NCBI RefSeq assembly: GCF_037055355.1
Contig: NZ_CP146350.1
Coordinates: 4,115,001 to 4,179,000, forward strand
DNA: 64,000 nucleotides
Origin: Streptomyces sp. DG1A-41
Lineage (GTDB): Bacteria > Actinomycetota > Actinomycetes > Streptomycetales > Streptomycetaceae
Direction: 5' to 3'
How positions within the stretch are numbered: the stretch's first letter is position 1; each line of letters starts with the position of its first letter. A model generated the notes under the pieces. It was given only the letters and a program-made list of their open reading frames with translations, did not search any database and was not told the origin of the DNA. Positions 43,353 through 51,169 of this stretch are shown in pieces. The position numbers were made by a program, and so were the translations under genes.

Positions 43353-44233
43353 GGCACCGGGCCGGTGGTCAGCAGCATGGTCAGGTCCAGTGCGGGCGCG
43401 CTGTGCGTCAACGCCCCGACCGAGATGAGGTCGACGCCTGTCCCGGCGATGGCGGGAACTGTGTCCAGGCGGATGGTGCCCGAGGCCTCCAGCAGGATCC
43501 GGGAAGCGTCGGCCCGCCCGGCCCGGACCTTCACGACCTGCTCGATGTCGGCCACCGGCATGTTGTCGAGCATGATCCAGCGGGCTCCGGCGCCGAGGGC
43601 CTCGACGGCCTGGGTGACGGTCTGCACCTCGACATCGCTCTCCACGGTCTGCCCGGTGCGCGCCATCCCGCGCCTGACCGCCTCGATCGCGGCGGTCACC
43701 CCGCCCGCCGCGGCGATGTGGTTCTCCTTGAGCAGGACCATCGCCGCGAGATCGAGGCGGTGGTTGTGGCCGCCGCCGGCGGTGACCGCGTACTTGTCCA
43801 GGGCGCGCAGGCCCGGCGCCGTCTTGCGCGTGTCCAGGATGCGCGCCCTGGTCCCTGCCACAGCTTGGACGTAGCGGTCGGTCAGCGTCGCGATGCCGCA
43901 CATGCGCTGCAGGAAGTTCAGCGCCGTACGCTCCCCGGTGATCAGGCTGCGCGCCGGACCGGACAGGTGCACCAGGACCTGGCCGTCGGCCAGTCGGGCG
44001 CCGTCGGCGACGGCCGGCTCGACCTTGACCTCGGGGTCGACCTGCGCGAAGACCTCGGCGACCACGGGGAGGCCGGCGGCGATGCCGCTGTGCCGGGTGC
44101 GGATCTCGGCCGTGGCCGCCAGGTCCTCGGGAACGCTCCACACGGTGGTGATGTCCTTCCCTGACGCGTCCTCGGCCAGGGCGGCAGCGGCGGCGGCCCG
44201 TGCTGCCGCCGAGGGAAACTCGGCCGTGGTCAT
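43340..44233 (-). CDS. nadC: nicotinate-nucleotide pyrophosphorylase (carboxylating)
   Basis: Quinolinate phosphoribosyltransferase converting quinolinate and PRPP to nicotinate mononucleotide. 297 residues from ATG 44233. Motifs: ITGERTALNFLQRMCGIATLT, ILDTRKTAPGLRALDKYAV (substrate arginines and lysines), GGGHNHRLDL, LLKENHIAAAGG, VESDVEVQTV and EASGTIRLDTV, ending SVGALTHSAPALDLTML. It stands without nadA/nadB and beside relics, so it may be an extra copy rather than the housekeeping one; a cluster role (quinolinate- or nicotinate-derived product) is only an inference. Confidence 0.92.
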   Translation of the reverse strand: MTTAEFPSAAARAAAAAALAEDASGKDITTVWSVPEDLAATAEIRTRHSGIAAGLPVVAEVFAQVDPEVKVEPAVADGARLADGQVLVHLSGPARSLITGERTALNFLQRMCGIATLTDRYVQAVAGTRARILDTRKTAPGLRALDKYAVTAGGGHNHRLDLAAMVLLKENHIAAAGGVTAAIEAVRRGMARTGQTVESDVEVQTVTQAVEALGAGARWIMLDNMPVADIEQVVKVRAGRADASRILLEASGTIRLDTVPAIAGTGVDLISVGALTHSAPALDLTMLLTTGPVPCPR

Positions 44234-44619
44234 CTGGTCTCCAGCTCTGAGTGGACGTTGGCTTGGTGGCGGCAACCGCTGACGAGGCAGCACTGAAGTT
44301 GCGCTGGGCCGGTTCACAGGACCTGGTGGATCCTGCACTCGATCTCCCGCGTACCGGTCACCCGTCCCCCGCCACGAACAGGTGCCGGGTGAGCCGTCCA
44401 TGCGACTCGGCGCCGACGTCGAACTCGGGGCACCTTGCGCATGTACCGGTCCTCCCGGCCGGTCTCGCCTCCGTCGACCCGGGCTTTCAGGAACGCCTGT
44501 CACCCAAATCGTCGGGGCAGATGCCACAACAGCACCCTCCGTTTCGATTTCCGAAGCGGTCGCCGATGCTAGCGTGTCGGAATTCGAAGCGTCAATCCTG
44601 GAGAGCTGGACATCCCGAC
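44234..44619. other. divergent gap between nadC and HxlR gene
   Basis: 386 bases. No gene is supported. Two operator-like motifs (see separate entry) lie in its last 80 bases. Confidence 0.5.
44542..44589. promoter_or_regulatory. two HxlR-type operator sites upstream of the HxlR gene
   Basis: TTTCG-ATTTC-CGAAG (44542-44556) and TGTCG-GAATT-CGAAG (44575-44589) share the CTTCG-N5-CGAAG form seen twice more downstream at 45150 and 45190. They lie 30 and 63 bases before the HxlR ATG, right for autorepression. Confidence 0.7.
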
Positions 44620-45045
44620 ATGGCAACACCCAGACCTGGCAATCCTGTTCGCGGCTCCACCACCGGCCGCCCCCTCATGGCCGCACTCGATCTGTTCGGG
44701 CGGCGGTGGAGTCTGCGCATCCTGTGGGAGCTTCGCGCGGGCCCGCTTGGATTCCGCCCCTTGCAGAAGCGGTGCGACGACATGTCCTCCAGCGTGATGC
44801 GGCAGCGCCTGACCGAACTGCTGGACGCCCAGGTGATTCACCAACTACCGGACAGCCGCTACGAGCTCACCCCGCTGGGACAGGAGGCGCGCCACGCCCT
44901 GAACCCCCTCGCCCACTGGGCGGAACGCTGGGCGGCCACGATCGGCCCGCAAGGGGCGGACCACACCGACAACCAGGCCGCCAGCCGCGTCTCACACCCG
45001 GACACCGTGAGCGACGGGACGCCGGAGAGCAACTCCGCGGACTGA
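44620..45045 (+). CDS. HxlR family transcriptional regulator
   Basis: 141 residues, ATG 44620. The winged helix-turn-helix reads RPLMAALDLFGRRWSLRILWELRAGPLGFRPLQKRCDDMSSSVMRQRLTELLDAQVIHQL; HxlR proteins commonly sense aldehydes or redox-active electrophiles through Cys residues; one cysteine (RCDD) is present. The C-terminal 30 residues are Ser/Asp/Thr-rich. Four identical-pattern sites surround the gene, so it likely controls itself and the downstream thioesterase relic. Confidence 0.87.
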   Translation: MATPRPGNPVRGSTTGRPLMAALDLFGRRWSLRILWELRAGPLGFRPLQKRCDDMSSSVMRQRLTELLDAQVIHQLPDSRYELTPLGQEARHALNPLAHWAERWAATIGPQGADHTDNQAASRVSHPDTVSDGTPESNSAD

Positions 45046-45149
45046 CGCCCCGACTCGGATCGGAGGCGGGGCGGGACCGCCGGGTCACGAGGTTGCCGTG
45101 GCTCGGCCGAGCGCCGGGGACAGGCGCGAAACCTCCGCCAATCCTTCTG

Positions 45150-45204
45150 CTTCGGATTTCGAAGCGACAGTGTCCGGCCTGCGACATCACTTCGATATTC
45201 GGAG
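45150..45204. promoter_or_regulatory. two further HxlR-type operator sites before the thioesterase relic
   Basis: CTTCG-GATTT-CGAAG (45150-45164) is a perfect palindrome; CTTCG-ATATT-CGGAG (45190-45204) has one mismatch. Centre spacing is 40 bases (33 in the upstream pair). They precede the ATG 45238 with AAGGAGG in between. Confidence 0.7.
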
Positions 45205-45237
45205 CGCACTTGGTCCGAATTCGATCAAGGAGGCGGC

Positions 45238-45437
45238 ATGACTCAGCAGAGCACCGACACGGAACGTTCCACCATCCTGTCCTGGAGGGAACCAGGGTCC
45301 GCTCTTCGCCTTCGAAGGGGAACTGACGGGCCTGCAGTACTTGCAAGGCCTGGCAGCCGGCGAGATCGTGCCGCCGCCCGTCGCCCAGGTACTCGACATC
45401 ACCGTGGAGAGCGCCGACTGCTCGTGGGGCATGACGT
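45238..45437 (+). pseudogene. PaaI-type thioesterase relic
   Basis: ATG 45238 follows AAGGAGG. The starting frame reads MTQQSTDTERSTILSWREP; then GPLFAFEGELTGLQYLQGLAAGEIVPPPVAQVLDITVESAD continues in another frame, which is the N-terminal hotdog region of PaaI/YiiD-like thioesterases. After WGMTS the similarity stops and the catalytic part is gone. The frameshift is near 45290. Confidence 0.62.
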
Positions 45438-45439
45438 CA

Positions 45440-45910
45440 GCCGCGTTTCAGCAGTCGCCGACCGTAGTCCTCATGGGCGTTGAGATCCAGGCAGCGCGGC
45501 ACAAGTAGACGCTGAGCGCACAGTCGGCATCGCGAAGTCTGTGAACGAGCGGGGTCATCGACTCTCGCGCTTCGCAGGGATCCGCAGCTCGGAGCAACCG
45601 CGTCGCGATCTGCAGAACCGCCCGTGGCCAGGGAGTCGGTCGGCGGCGCGGGGTAGGGCTTGGAGGTCTTCTTCTTCCCGGCGGTGTTGAGCAGGGGCTG
45701 GGCCTGCGCGGTGGGGGAAGCATGCTCGGCGTCGAGCACCGCGGCCAGGAACGATGTGCCTGCGTACGGGCGAGCGACGGGCCAGGTCCGAAGATCATGG
45801 CGACCGTCGCGCGCAGATCGGCGAAGTAGTGGGCGGGGACCGGCGCCCCGCGCTCGTCGTGCTCTCGGGGCCTCCCGCAGCGAGCAAGCCCGCAAGGTGT
45901 CGTTGCACTT
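45440..45910. other. degenerate stretch, nothing recognised
   Basis: An open frame runs leftward (45437-45931) with KKKTSKPYPAP and other Pro/Arg-rich text, but no family is recognised and codon use looks random. Part of it faintly resembles phage-type low-complexity (KPYPxP) tails. Best treated as eroded DNA between the thioesterase and isomerase relics. Confidence 0.4.
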
Positions 45911-45919
45911 TCGGCGGCG

Positions 45920-46310
45920 GGCGCCGTGCACCTTCGAGTTCGTCGCAGTACGTCGCGCGTCCGGTCATGGCCATCACCAAGGCCAAGGTGGGGCCCGACA
46001 CGAGCGGCCCCGAACCGGTCGTGGAAGGGCCGTCATCCGCGATGAGCTCCAGCCCGTCGATGCGCCCCTTGGCAACGACCACGAGGTCCGAGCCCTGGTA
46101 GTACTCGGCCACCTGGGTGACGACCTCGATCGGGTAGTCGCGGCGGATGCCCAGCGGACGCCGGATGTCTTCTCCGTGCACGATCGTCTCGCCCAGCATG
46201 GCCATGGCAGGCAAGGGCGGCTTGGTGGTGCTCGGGATGACGCGCCGGAATCGCTCAAGAGTCTCGGCCGGGGTCGTGCCCAACTGCTCGGCCCGCCCCC
46301 TTCCCCTCAC
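45920..46310 (-). pseudogene. maleylpyruvate isomerase-family (DinB/MDMPI) relic
   Basis: Reading left: QLGTTPAETLERFRRVIPSTTKPPLPAMAMLGETIVHGEDIRRPLGI, then VVTQVAEYYQGSDLVVVAKGRIDGLELIADDGPSTTGSGPLVSGPTLALVMAMTGRATYCDELEG. This is the later part of mycothiol-dependent (MDMPI/TIGR03083) proteins. The N-terminal metal-binding histidine region (HVxWH) is absent; the text starts where the VOC gene ends. So the 5' half has been lost. Confidence 0.66.
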
Positions 46311-46675
46311 CCTCCGACGATGCAGAAGGGATGCCCCGCCGGATCCGTGAGGACCCGCCACCTGCTCTCGTTCGGCTGCTGTTCCGGCCTGCCCGCTCCC
46401 AGCTCCAGCAGCCGGGCCTCGGCCTCCTCCAGGTCCGCCACCCTGAAGCAGCAGTGCAGTTGCTGGGGCACGTCCTGGCCGGGCCAGCTCGGAGCCCGGT
46501 GGTCGTCGACCCGCTGGAAGCCGATGGAGAGTTCGTCCCCACCGCCCAGAGAGGCGAATTCGGCGTTCGACCGCGGGTGCGGTTCGAGGCCGGTGGCCGC
46601 CTGGTAGAACGCCGCCAGCGCGAGCGGGTCGGGGCAGTCCAGGGTTATCGCGCTCAACTTCATCCGTACGGACAT
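46307..46675 (-). CDS. VOC family protein (glyoxalase-like)
   Basis: 122 residues of two beta-alpha-beta-beta-beta modules: LSAITLDCPDPLALAAFYQAATGLEPHP and LHCCFRVADLEEAEARLLELGAGRPEQQPNESRWRVLTDPAGHPFCIVGG. Likely metal-binding His/Glu positions are partial, so it may be a resistance- or binding-type VOC protein rather than an enzyme. ATG 46675; an in-frame ATG at 46663 is possible. Confidence 0.85.
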   Translation of the reverse strand: MSVRMKLSAITLDCPDPLALAAFYQAATGLEPHPRSNAEFASLGGGDELSIGFQRVDDHRAPSWPGQDVPQQLHCCFRVADLEEAEARLLELGAGRPEQQPNESRWRVLTDPAGHPFCIVGG

Positions 46676-46795
46676 GCCGCCTCCGGGCCGATCATCGGGT
46701 GGACACTTGCGCGACCACCCTAGAAGCGACCGAGAAGCGACCGGCCCTCAAAACCGTTCGACGAGCCGGGCCGTGCGCGGCCATGATCCGCACTC

Positions 46796-47524
46796 GTGAC
46801 GACTTCGCAGCAGTTCCTGGTCCGGGCCGCCGCCCGCAACAACGCCGAGTGGTGCGCGGTGATGTGCCGGGCGCACGGGGTGGCGGGGGAGTTCGGGGGC
46901 GAGGCGTGGGCCGCCGCGGGGCGGGCGCCGCTCTTCTACCCCGACGCCGTGACGCTGGAGCCGGGCGCCGACCCGGACGCGCTCGTGGCGCGGGTCGACC
47001 TGGGCTCGCCCGGTGCCTCGGTCAAGGACAGCTTCGCCGATCTCGATCTGGCCGGGGCCGGTTTCCGGGTGCTGTTCGAGGCGCAGTGGATCCACCGTCC
47101 GGCGGGTGCGGACGTGCTCGCCGGCTCATCCGACACGCCGGATCTCGCGTGGGACGTGGTGGGCGATCCGGACACGCTGCGGGCCTGGGCGCTGGCGTGG
47201 GACGGCGGCGCCGGGAACGCCGGCCTCTTCCGGGACGGGCTGCTCGACGACCCGGAGACCTTCCTGATCCTCGGGCGGGCCGGTGACGGGCACGTCGTCG
47301 CCGGAGCGGTGGCCGGCCGTGGCGAGCACGTGGTCGGCGTCTCCAATGTCTTCGGGCGGGACGGCGGGCCCGACGCCGCCTGGCCGGTCGTGCTGCACGC
47401 GCTCGACTGGCTCTTCCCCACCCTGCCCGTGGTCGGTTACGAGAGCGGCGACGACCTGGAGACCGCCGTCCGGCACGGATTCGAGCCGGTCGGTCCGTTG
47501 CGGGTGTGGCTGCACGGCGGGTAG
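46796..47524 (+). CDS. hypothetical protein, possibly GNAT-like
   Basis: 242 residues from GTG 46796. The sequence VRAAARNNAEWCAVMCRAHGVAGEFGGEAW leads; the second half ([35 protein letters not shown] then LHALDWLFPTLPVVGYESGDDLETAVRHGFEPVGPLRVWL) has the strand-helix-strand pattern and C-terminal GYE/GFEPVGPLRVWL ending of GNAT-like proteins, but no acetyl-CoA loop is clear. Widely seen in Streptomyces as hypothetical. It converges on the methyltransferase. Confidence 0.7.
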   Translation: MTTSQQFLVRAAARNNAEWCAVMCRAHGVAGEFGGEAWAAAGRAPLFYPDAVTLEPGADPDALVARVDLGSPGASVKDSFADLDLAGAGFRVLFEAQWIHRPAGADVLAGSSDTPDLAWDVVGDPDTLRAWALAWDGGAGNAGLFRDGLLDDPETFLILGRAGDGHVVAGAVAGRGEHVVGVSNVFGRDGGPDAAWPVVLHALDWLFPTLPVVGYESGDDLETAVRHGFEPVGPLRVWLHGG

Positions 47525-47549
47525 CGGAGGCGGGGCCCGGGTCCGCTAC
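47521..47549. terminator. hairpin between convergent genes
   Basis: GTAGCGGA (47521-47528) pairs with TCCGCTAC (47542-47549). It overlaps both stop codons. Confidence 0.5.
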
Positions 47550-48199
47550 CGCGGCCTGCACGCCAGGAACGTGCCGATCTGCCTCTTGGTCCCCTCGTCC
47601 GGCTCCTGCACCACCCGCGTCGTGACGACCAGCCCGGCCCGGTGGAGCAGTTCGGCGATCCGGTCCGGCGGCAGCAGGTACGACTCGTAGGACACCGGGT
47701 GGTCGCCGTAGGCGTGCGTCGGGCGCAGGTGCTCTCCGCTGCCCACCGGGCCGGCCAGCATCAGCCGGCCGCCGGGCGCGAGGGTGCGGTGGAACTCGGC
47801 GTACACGGTCGGCAGCCACTGCGGCGGGGTGTGGTGGGTGGCGTAGTACGCCAGGATGCCGCCGAGTTCGCCGCTGCCGATCTCCAGCGCGGTCATCGAG
47901 CCGACGGTGAAGCGGAGATCCGGGTACGCGGCCCGGGCCAGTTCGACCATCTCCGGCGACACGTCCACGCCGAACACCGGTACCCCCAGGGCGGCCAGGT
48001 GTGCCGTCACCTTGCCCGGGCCGCAGCCCAGGTCGGCCACGGGCCCGGGGTGCGGCGGCCGTACGAGCTCGGCGAAGGCGGCCAGCATCGCGCGCGAGAC
48101 CGGGTCCAGCTCGGTCGGCTGCTTGACGAGTCGGGCGTAGTCGGCGGCGACGGTGTCGTAGGACTCTCGGACGGCGGTGAGGTGGGAGGGTTCGGTCAT
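47546..48199 (-). CDS. class I SAM-dependent methyltransferase
   Basis: 217 residues. Motif I VADLGCGPGKVTAHLAALG at about 54-72, motif II VFGVDVSPEMVELAR and post-I RFTVGSMTALEIGSGELGGILAYYATHH, then a C-terminal LHRAGLVVTTRVVQEPDEGTKRQIGTFLACRP typical of ubiquinone/methyltransferase-11 type enzymes in actinobacteria. Substrate unknown. Confidence 0.87.
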   Translation of the reverse strand: MTEPSHLTAVRESYDTVAADYARLVKQPTELDPVSRAMLAAFAELVRPPHPGPVADLGCGPGKVTAHLAALGVPVFGVDVSPEMVELARAAYPDLRFTVGSMTALEIGSGELGGILAYYATHHTPPQWLPTVYAEFHRTLAPGGRLMLAGPVGSGEHLRPTHAYGDHPVSYESYLLPPDRIAELLHRAGLVVTTRVVQEPDEGTKRQIGTFLACRPR

Positions 48200-48348
48200 G
48201 CCGTGAAGCTAGACGACAGCGCTGACAGGGCCGGGCCGTCACGCCGAGGGAGTACGTACCGGCACCCCGCCCGTACGCCGACGCCAGTACGCCGGATTAC
48301 TCCCGCCGTGAGACGCCTTCGCCACCCCCCTCCCGGCACGGTGGCAGC

Positions 48349-48906
48349 GTGAAGCCGAAGCAGAAGTCCCACCCGATTCCGAAACTCGGCCGCCCGGCAC
48401 GCCGGGCCGTTCTCGTCGTCCACGTCACCACCTCCGCGAGCTGGCTCGGACTCACGCTCGGGCTGCTTGCGCTCGGGACCACCGCGGCCACCACCGGGTC
48501 CGCCGTGACCGTGGAGGCGTCCGTGCGGGCCATGCAGCTCTTCGCCGACTGGCTCCTGCTCCCCGTCGCGCTCCTCACGCTGCTCAGCGGACTGGTGCTG
48601 TCCCTGGGCACGGCGTGGGGACTCGCCCGGCACCGCTGGGTGTACACGAAGTTCTGGCTGACTCTCGCCACGACCACCGCCACGGCGTTCGCCCTGCGCC
48701 CCGGGGTGAACTCCGCGGTCACCGCCGTCGCCGCGGGCGGGCCCCTGCCCGACGCCGGTGACGTCCTGTTCGGGCCGGTCGTCTCGCTGTCCGCCTATGT
48801 CTTCATGACGGTGATCTCCGTCCTGAAACCCTGGGGGCCGACCAGGCGGGGCAGGCGACTGCGGGCTCCCGCACGGCGTGCCCTCAAGACGCCTGATCCA
48901 GCCTGA
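48349..48906 (+). CDS. DUF2269-like membrane protein
   Basis: 185 residues with four membrane helices: LVVHVTTSASWLGLTLGLLALG, LFADWLLLPVALLTLLSGLVLSL, WVYTKFWLTLATTTATAFAL, and VVSLSAYVFMTVISVLKPWG. The early HVTTSASWLG and later YTKFWL residues recall DUF2269/CopD-like small proteins that bind heme or copper, but this is unproved. Followed by a TetR gene. Confidence 0.8.
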   Translation: MKPKQKSHPIPKLGRPARRAVLVVHVTTSASWLGLTLGLLALGTTAATTGSAVTVEASVRAMQLFADWLLLPVALLTLLSGLVLSLGTAWGLARHRWVYTKFWLTLATTTATAFALRPGVNSAVTAVAAGGPLPDAGDVLFGPVVSLSAYVFMTVISVLKPWGPTRRGRRLRAPARRALKTPDPA

Positions 48907-48932
48907 TCCAGGCTGATCAAGCCCTCGGAATT

Positions 48933-48951
48933 TGCCTAACACTATTAGGCA
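48933..48951. promoter_or_regulatory. TetR-type operator
   Basis: TGCCTAA-CACTA-TTAGGCA is a perfect 7-bp inverted repeat, 38 bases before the TetR start. It is the probable autoregulatory site. Confidence 0.72.
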
Positions 48952-48959
48952 GATGCACA

Positions 48960-48981
48960 CTTCCCTTCTGGCAGAAGGGAG
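48960..48981 (+). promoter_or_regulatory. leader hairpin carrying the ribosome site
   Basis: TCCCTTCT pairs with AGAAGGGA (about 48962-48980) across a three-base loop, and the AGAAGGGAG right arm is the likely ribosome-binding site of the TetR gene. Folding would hide it from ribosomes. Confidence 0.55.
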
Positions 48982-48988
48982 TGGCCGT

Positions 48989-49576
48989 ATGGCACGCGTG
49001 GGACTGACACCGGAACGCCTGACCCAGGCGGGTGCCGAACTCGCCGACGAGGTCGGCTTCGAGCAGGTGACCGTCTCGGCGCTCGCCCGCCGGTTCGACG
49101 TCAAGGTCGCGAGCCTGTACTCGCACGTGAAGAACTCCCAGGACCTCAGGACCCGGATCGCCCTGCTCGCGCTCACGGAACTCGCCGACCGGGCCGCCGA
49201 CGCCCTCGCCGGGCGGGCCGGCGAGGAAGCCCTGGCCGCCCTCGCGAACGTCTACCGCGACTACGCCCGGGAGCACCCGGGCCGTTACGCCGCGGCCCAG
49301 CTGCGGCTCGACCCGCAGACGGCGGCCGCGAGCGCCGGTGTCCGGCACGCGCAGATGACCCGGGCGCTGCTGCGCGGCTACGACCTGACGGAACCGGACC
49401 AGACCCACGCGGTCCGGCTGCTGGGCAGCGTGTTCCACGGCTACGTCAGCCTGGAGATGGGCGGCGGGTTCAGCCACAGCGCCCCCGACACCGACGACAC
49501 CTGGGCCCGGATCCTCGACGCCCTCGACACGCTGCTGCGGAACTGGCCCGCGCCCCCCACCGATCCCCGAGGCTGA
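48989..49576 (+). CDS. TetR family regulator (with TetR_C_33/WHG-like domain)
   Basis: 195 residues from ATG 48989. Helix-turn-helix: LTPERLTQAGAELADEVGFEQVTVSALARRFDVKVASLYSHVKNSQDL; the C-terminal ligand domain has the YAREHPGRYAAAQL and FHGYVSLEMGGGF patterns of the WHG group. Its stop is one base before the next gene, so the two are co-transcribed. The palindrome upstream is a likely operator. Confidence 0.88.
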   Translation: MARVGLTPERLTQAGAELADEVGFEQVTVSALARRFDVKVASLYSHVKNSQDLRTRIALLALTELADRAADALAGRAGEEALAALANVYRDYAREHPGRYAAAQLRLDPQTAAASAGVRHAQMTRALLRGYDLTEPDQTHAVRLLGSVFHGYVSLEMGGGFSHSAPDTDDTWARILDALDTLLRNWPAPPTDPRG

Positions 49577-49577
49577 C

Positions 49578-50834
49578 ATGCACTCCGAGCACGACTGGAT
49601 CACCACCCCCCTCACGGCGGACCTGCTGCGCGGCGCCCTCGACCTGGAGCGCACCGAACACGGGCTGCTCCCGCACCGGTTGCCCGCCCGGGCCCGCGCG
49701 CAGAACACCAACGCCCAGCTGGCCATGGCCGAGGCCCAGCCGTCCGGCGTACGGCTGGCGTTCCGTACCGCCGCGACCGCCGTCGAGCTGGACACGCTGC
49801 GCACCAAACGCGACTACGCCGGCTTCCCGCCCCGGCCGGACGGCCTGTACGACCTCCTCGTCGACGGCCGCCCGGCCGGCCAGGCCCCCGGGACCGGCGG
49901 CAACGTCCTCACGATCGACATGGCCACCTGGGACGCCGAGGTCACGCCGGGCCCGGTCGGTACCGTCCGCTTCACGGGCCTGCCCGCGCGCGAGAAGGAC
50001 GTCGACATCTGGCTGCCGCACAACGAGACCACCGAGCTCGTCGCCCTGCGCACCGACGCGCCCGTGGAGCCCGTGCCGGACCGGGGCCGCAGGGTGTGGC
50101 TGCACCACGGCAGTTCGATCAGCCACGGCTCCGACGCCGCGAGCCCCACCGCCATCTGGCCCGCGATCGCCGCGCGGCTCGGCGGTGTGGAACTGGTCAA
50201 CCTCGGATTCGGCGGCAGCGCGCTGCTCGACCCGTTCACCGCGCGCGCCATGCGGGACACCCCGGCCGACCTGATCAGCGTGAAGATCGGCATCAACATC
50301 GTCAACGCGGACGCGATGCGGCTGCGCGCGTTCGGCCCGGCCGTGCACGGTTTCCTCGACACGATCCGCGAGGGGCACCCCGACACCCCGCTGCTGGTCG
50401 TCTCCTCCATCCACTGCGCCATCCACGAGGACACGCCCGGCCCCACGGCCCCGGACCTCAGCGCGCTCGGCGAGGGCAGGTTGCGTTTCTCCGCGATGGG
50501 CGATCCGGCGGAGGTGGCCGCCGGGAAGCTGACGCTCGGCGTCATCCGGGAGGAGCTGTCCCGCATCGTCCGCCAGCGCGCCGCCGACGACCCGAACCTC
50601 CACTACCTCGACGGCCTCGACCTCTACGGCGAGTCCGACGCGGCAGAACTCCCCCTCCCCGACGATGTCCACCCGGACGCCGCCACCCACCGCCACATCG
50701 GCGAACGCTTCCACGAACTGGCCTTCACCAAGGCCGGCCCTTCGCCCCGAGCTCATGACCCCGCGCGGCGGCGTCCACATCCTGTGGACACCGCCGCGGC
50801 TGTCAGGCCCCTCCCCTACGCTGCCCGCTCATGA
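49578..50834 (+). CDS. SGNH/GDSL hydrolase
   Basis: 418 residues, co-expressed with the TetR gene. The N-terminal half is a beta-sandwich (carbohydrate-binding-like: FRTAATAVELDTL and VDIWLPHNETTELVALRTDAPVEP), the second half the SGNH domain: HHGSSISHGSDAASP (block I), NLGFGGSALLDP (block II), VKIGINIVNADAM (block III) and DDVHPDAATHRHIG (block V, D-x-H). The catalytic Ser is in HHGSSISHG. No signal peptide is visible. The C-terminal 30 residues are Arg/Pro-rich beyond the usual end. Likely an esterase/deacetylase on sugars. Confidence 0.86.
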   Translation: MHSEHDWITTPLTADLLRGALDLERTEHGLLPHRLPARARAQNTNAQLAMAEAQPSGVRLAFRTAATAVELDTLRTKRDYAGFPPRPDGLYDLLVDGRPAGQAPGTGGNVLTIDMATWDAEVTPGPVGTVRFTGLPAREKDVDIWLPHNETTELVALRTDAPVEPVPDRGRRVWLHHGSSISHGSDAASPTAIWPAIAARLGGVELVNLGFGGSALLDPFTARAMRDTPADLISVKIGINIVNADAMRLRAFGPAVHGFLDTIREGHPDTPLLVVSSIHCAIHEDTPGPTAPDLSALGEGRLRFSAMGDPAEVAAGKLTLGVIREELSRIVRQRAADDPNLHYLDGLDLYGESDAAELPLPDDVHPDAATHRHIGERFHELAFTKAGPSPRAHDPARRRPHPVDTAAAVRPLPYAARS

Positions 50835-51169
50835 CCGCGGACGCGCTCGACTACTCCAGCCCCGGGCCCTTCACCCGCCTCGACACAGGGCAGTTGAGGC
50901 TGCTGGACGGATTCCCGGACGATCCCGTCGAGGTCTGTGCCGTCGTACGGACCCTGGTCATCCAGCCCTCGGACGCCGCTCGGCTCGGACTCCCCGAGGA
51001 GCGGATCGCCGAAAAGGACATCCGCCCGGCCGGCGGCCTGCTCGCGGCCCGGCAGGTCGGCCGGCGTGGTCATGGGGAGGCCGTTGGACCCGTGGATGTC
51101 GGCCTCACGGCCCCTGACCACCCGTGCTCAGAAGGGCAGCGGCCTCCCCCGCACGACCTCCAGCCGTGA
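50831..51169 (+). pseudogene. truncated N-terminal part of a transglutaminase-like gene
   Basis: Starts MTADALDYSSPGPFTRLDTGQLRLLDGFPDDPVEVCAVVRTLVIQPSDAARLGLPEERIAEKDIRPAGGLL, which resembles the N-terminus of Streptomyces transglutaminase-domain proteins (...QPSDAxxxGLPEERxxEnxIRPAxxL). After this the reading goes into unrelated text (GHGEAVGPVDVGL) and the catalytic Cys-His-Asp domain is absent. The start overlaps the preceding gene by four bases. Confidence 0.5.
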
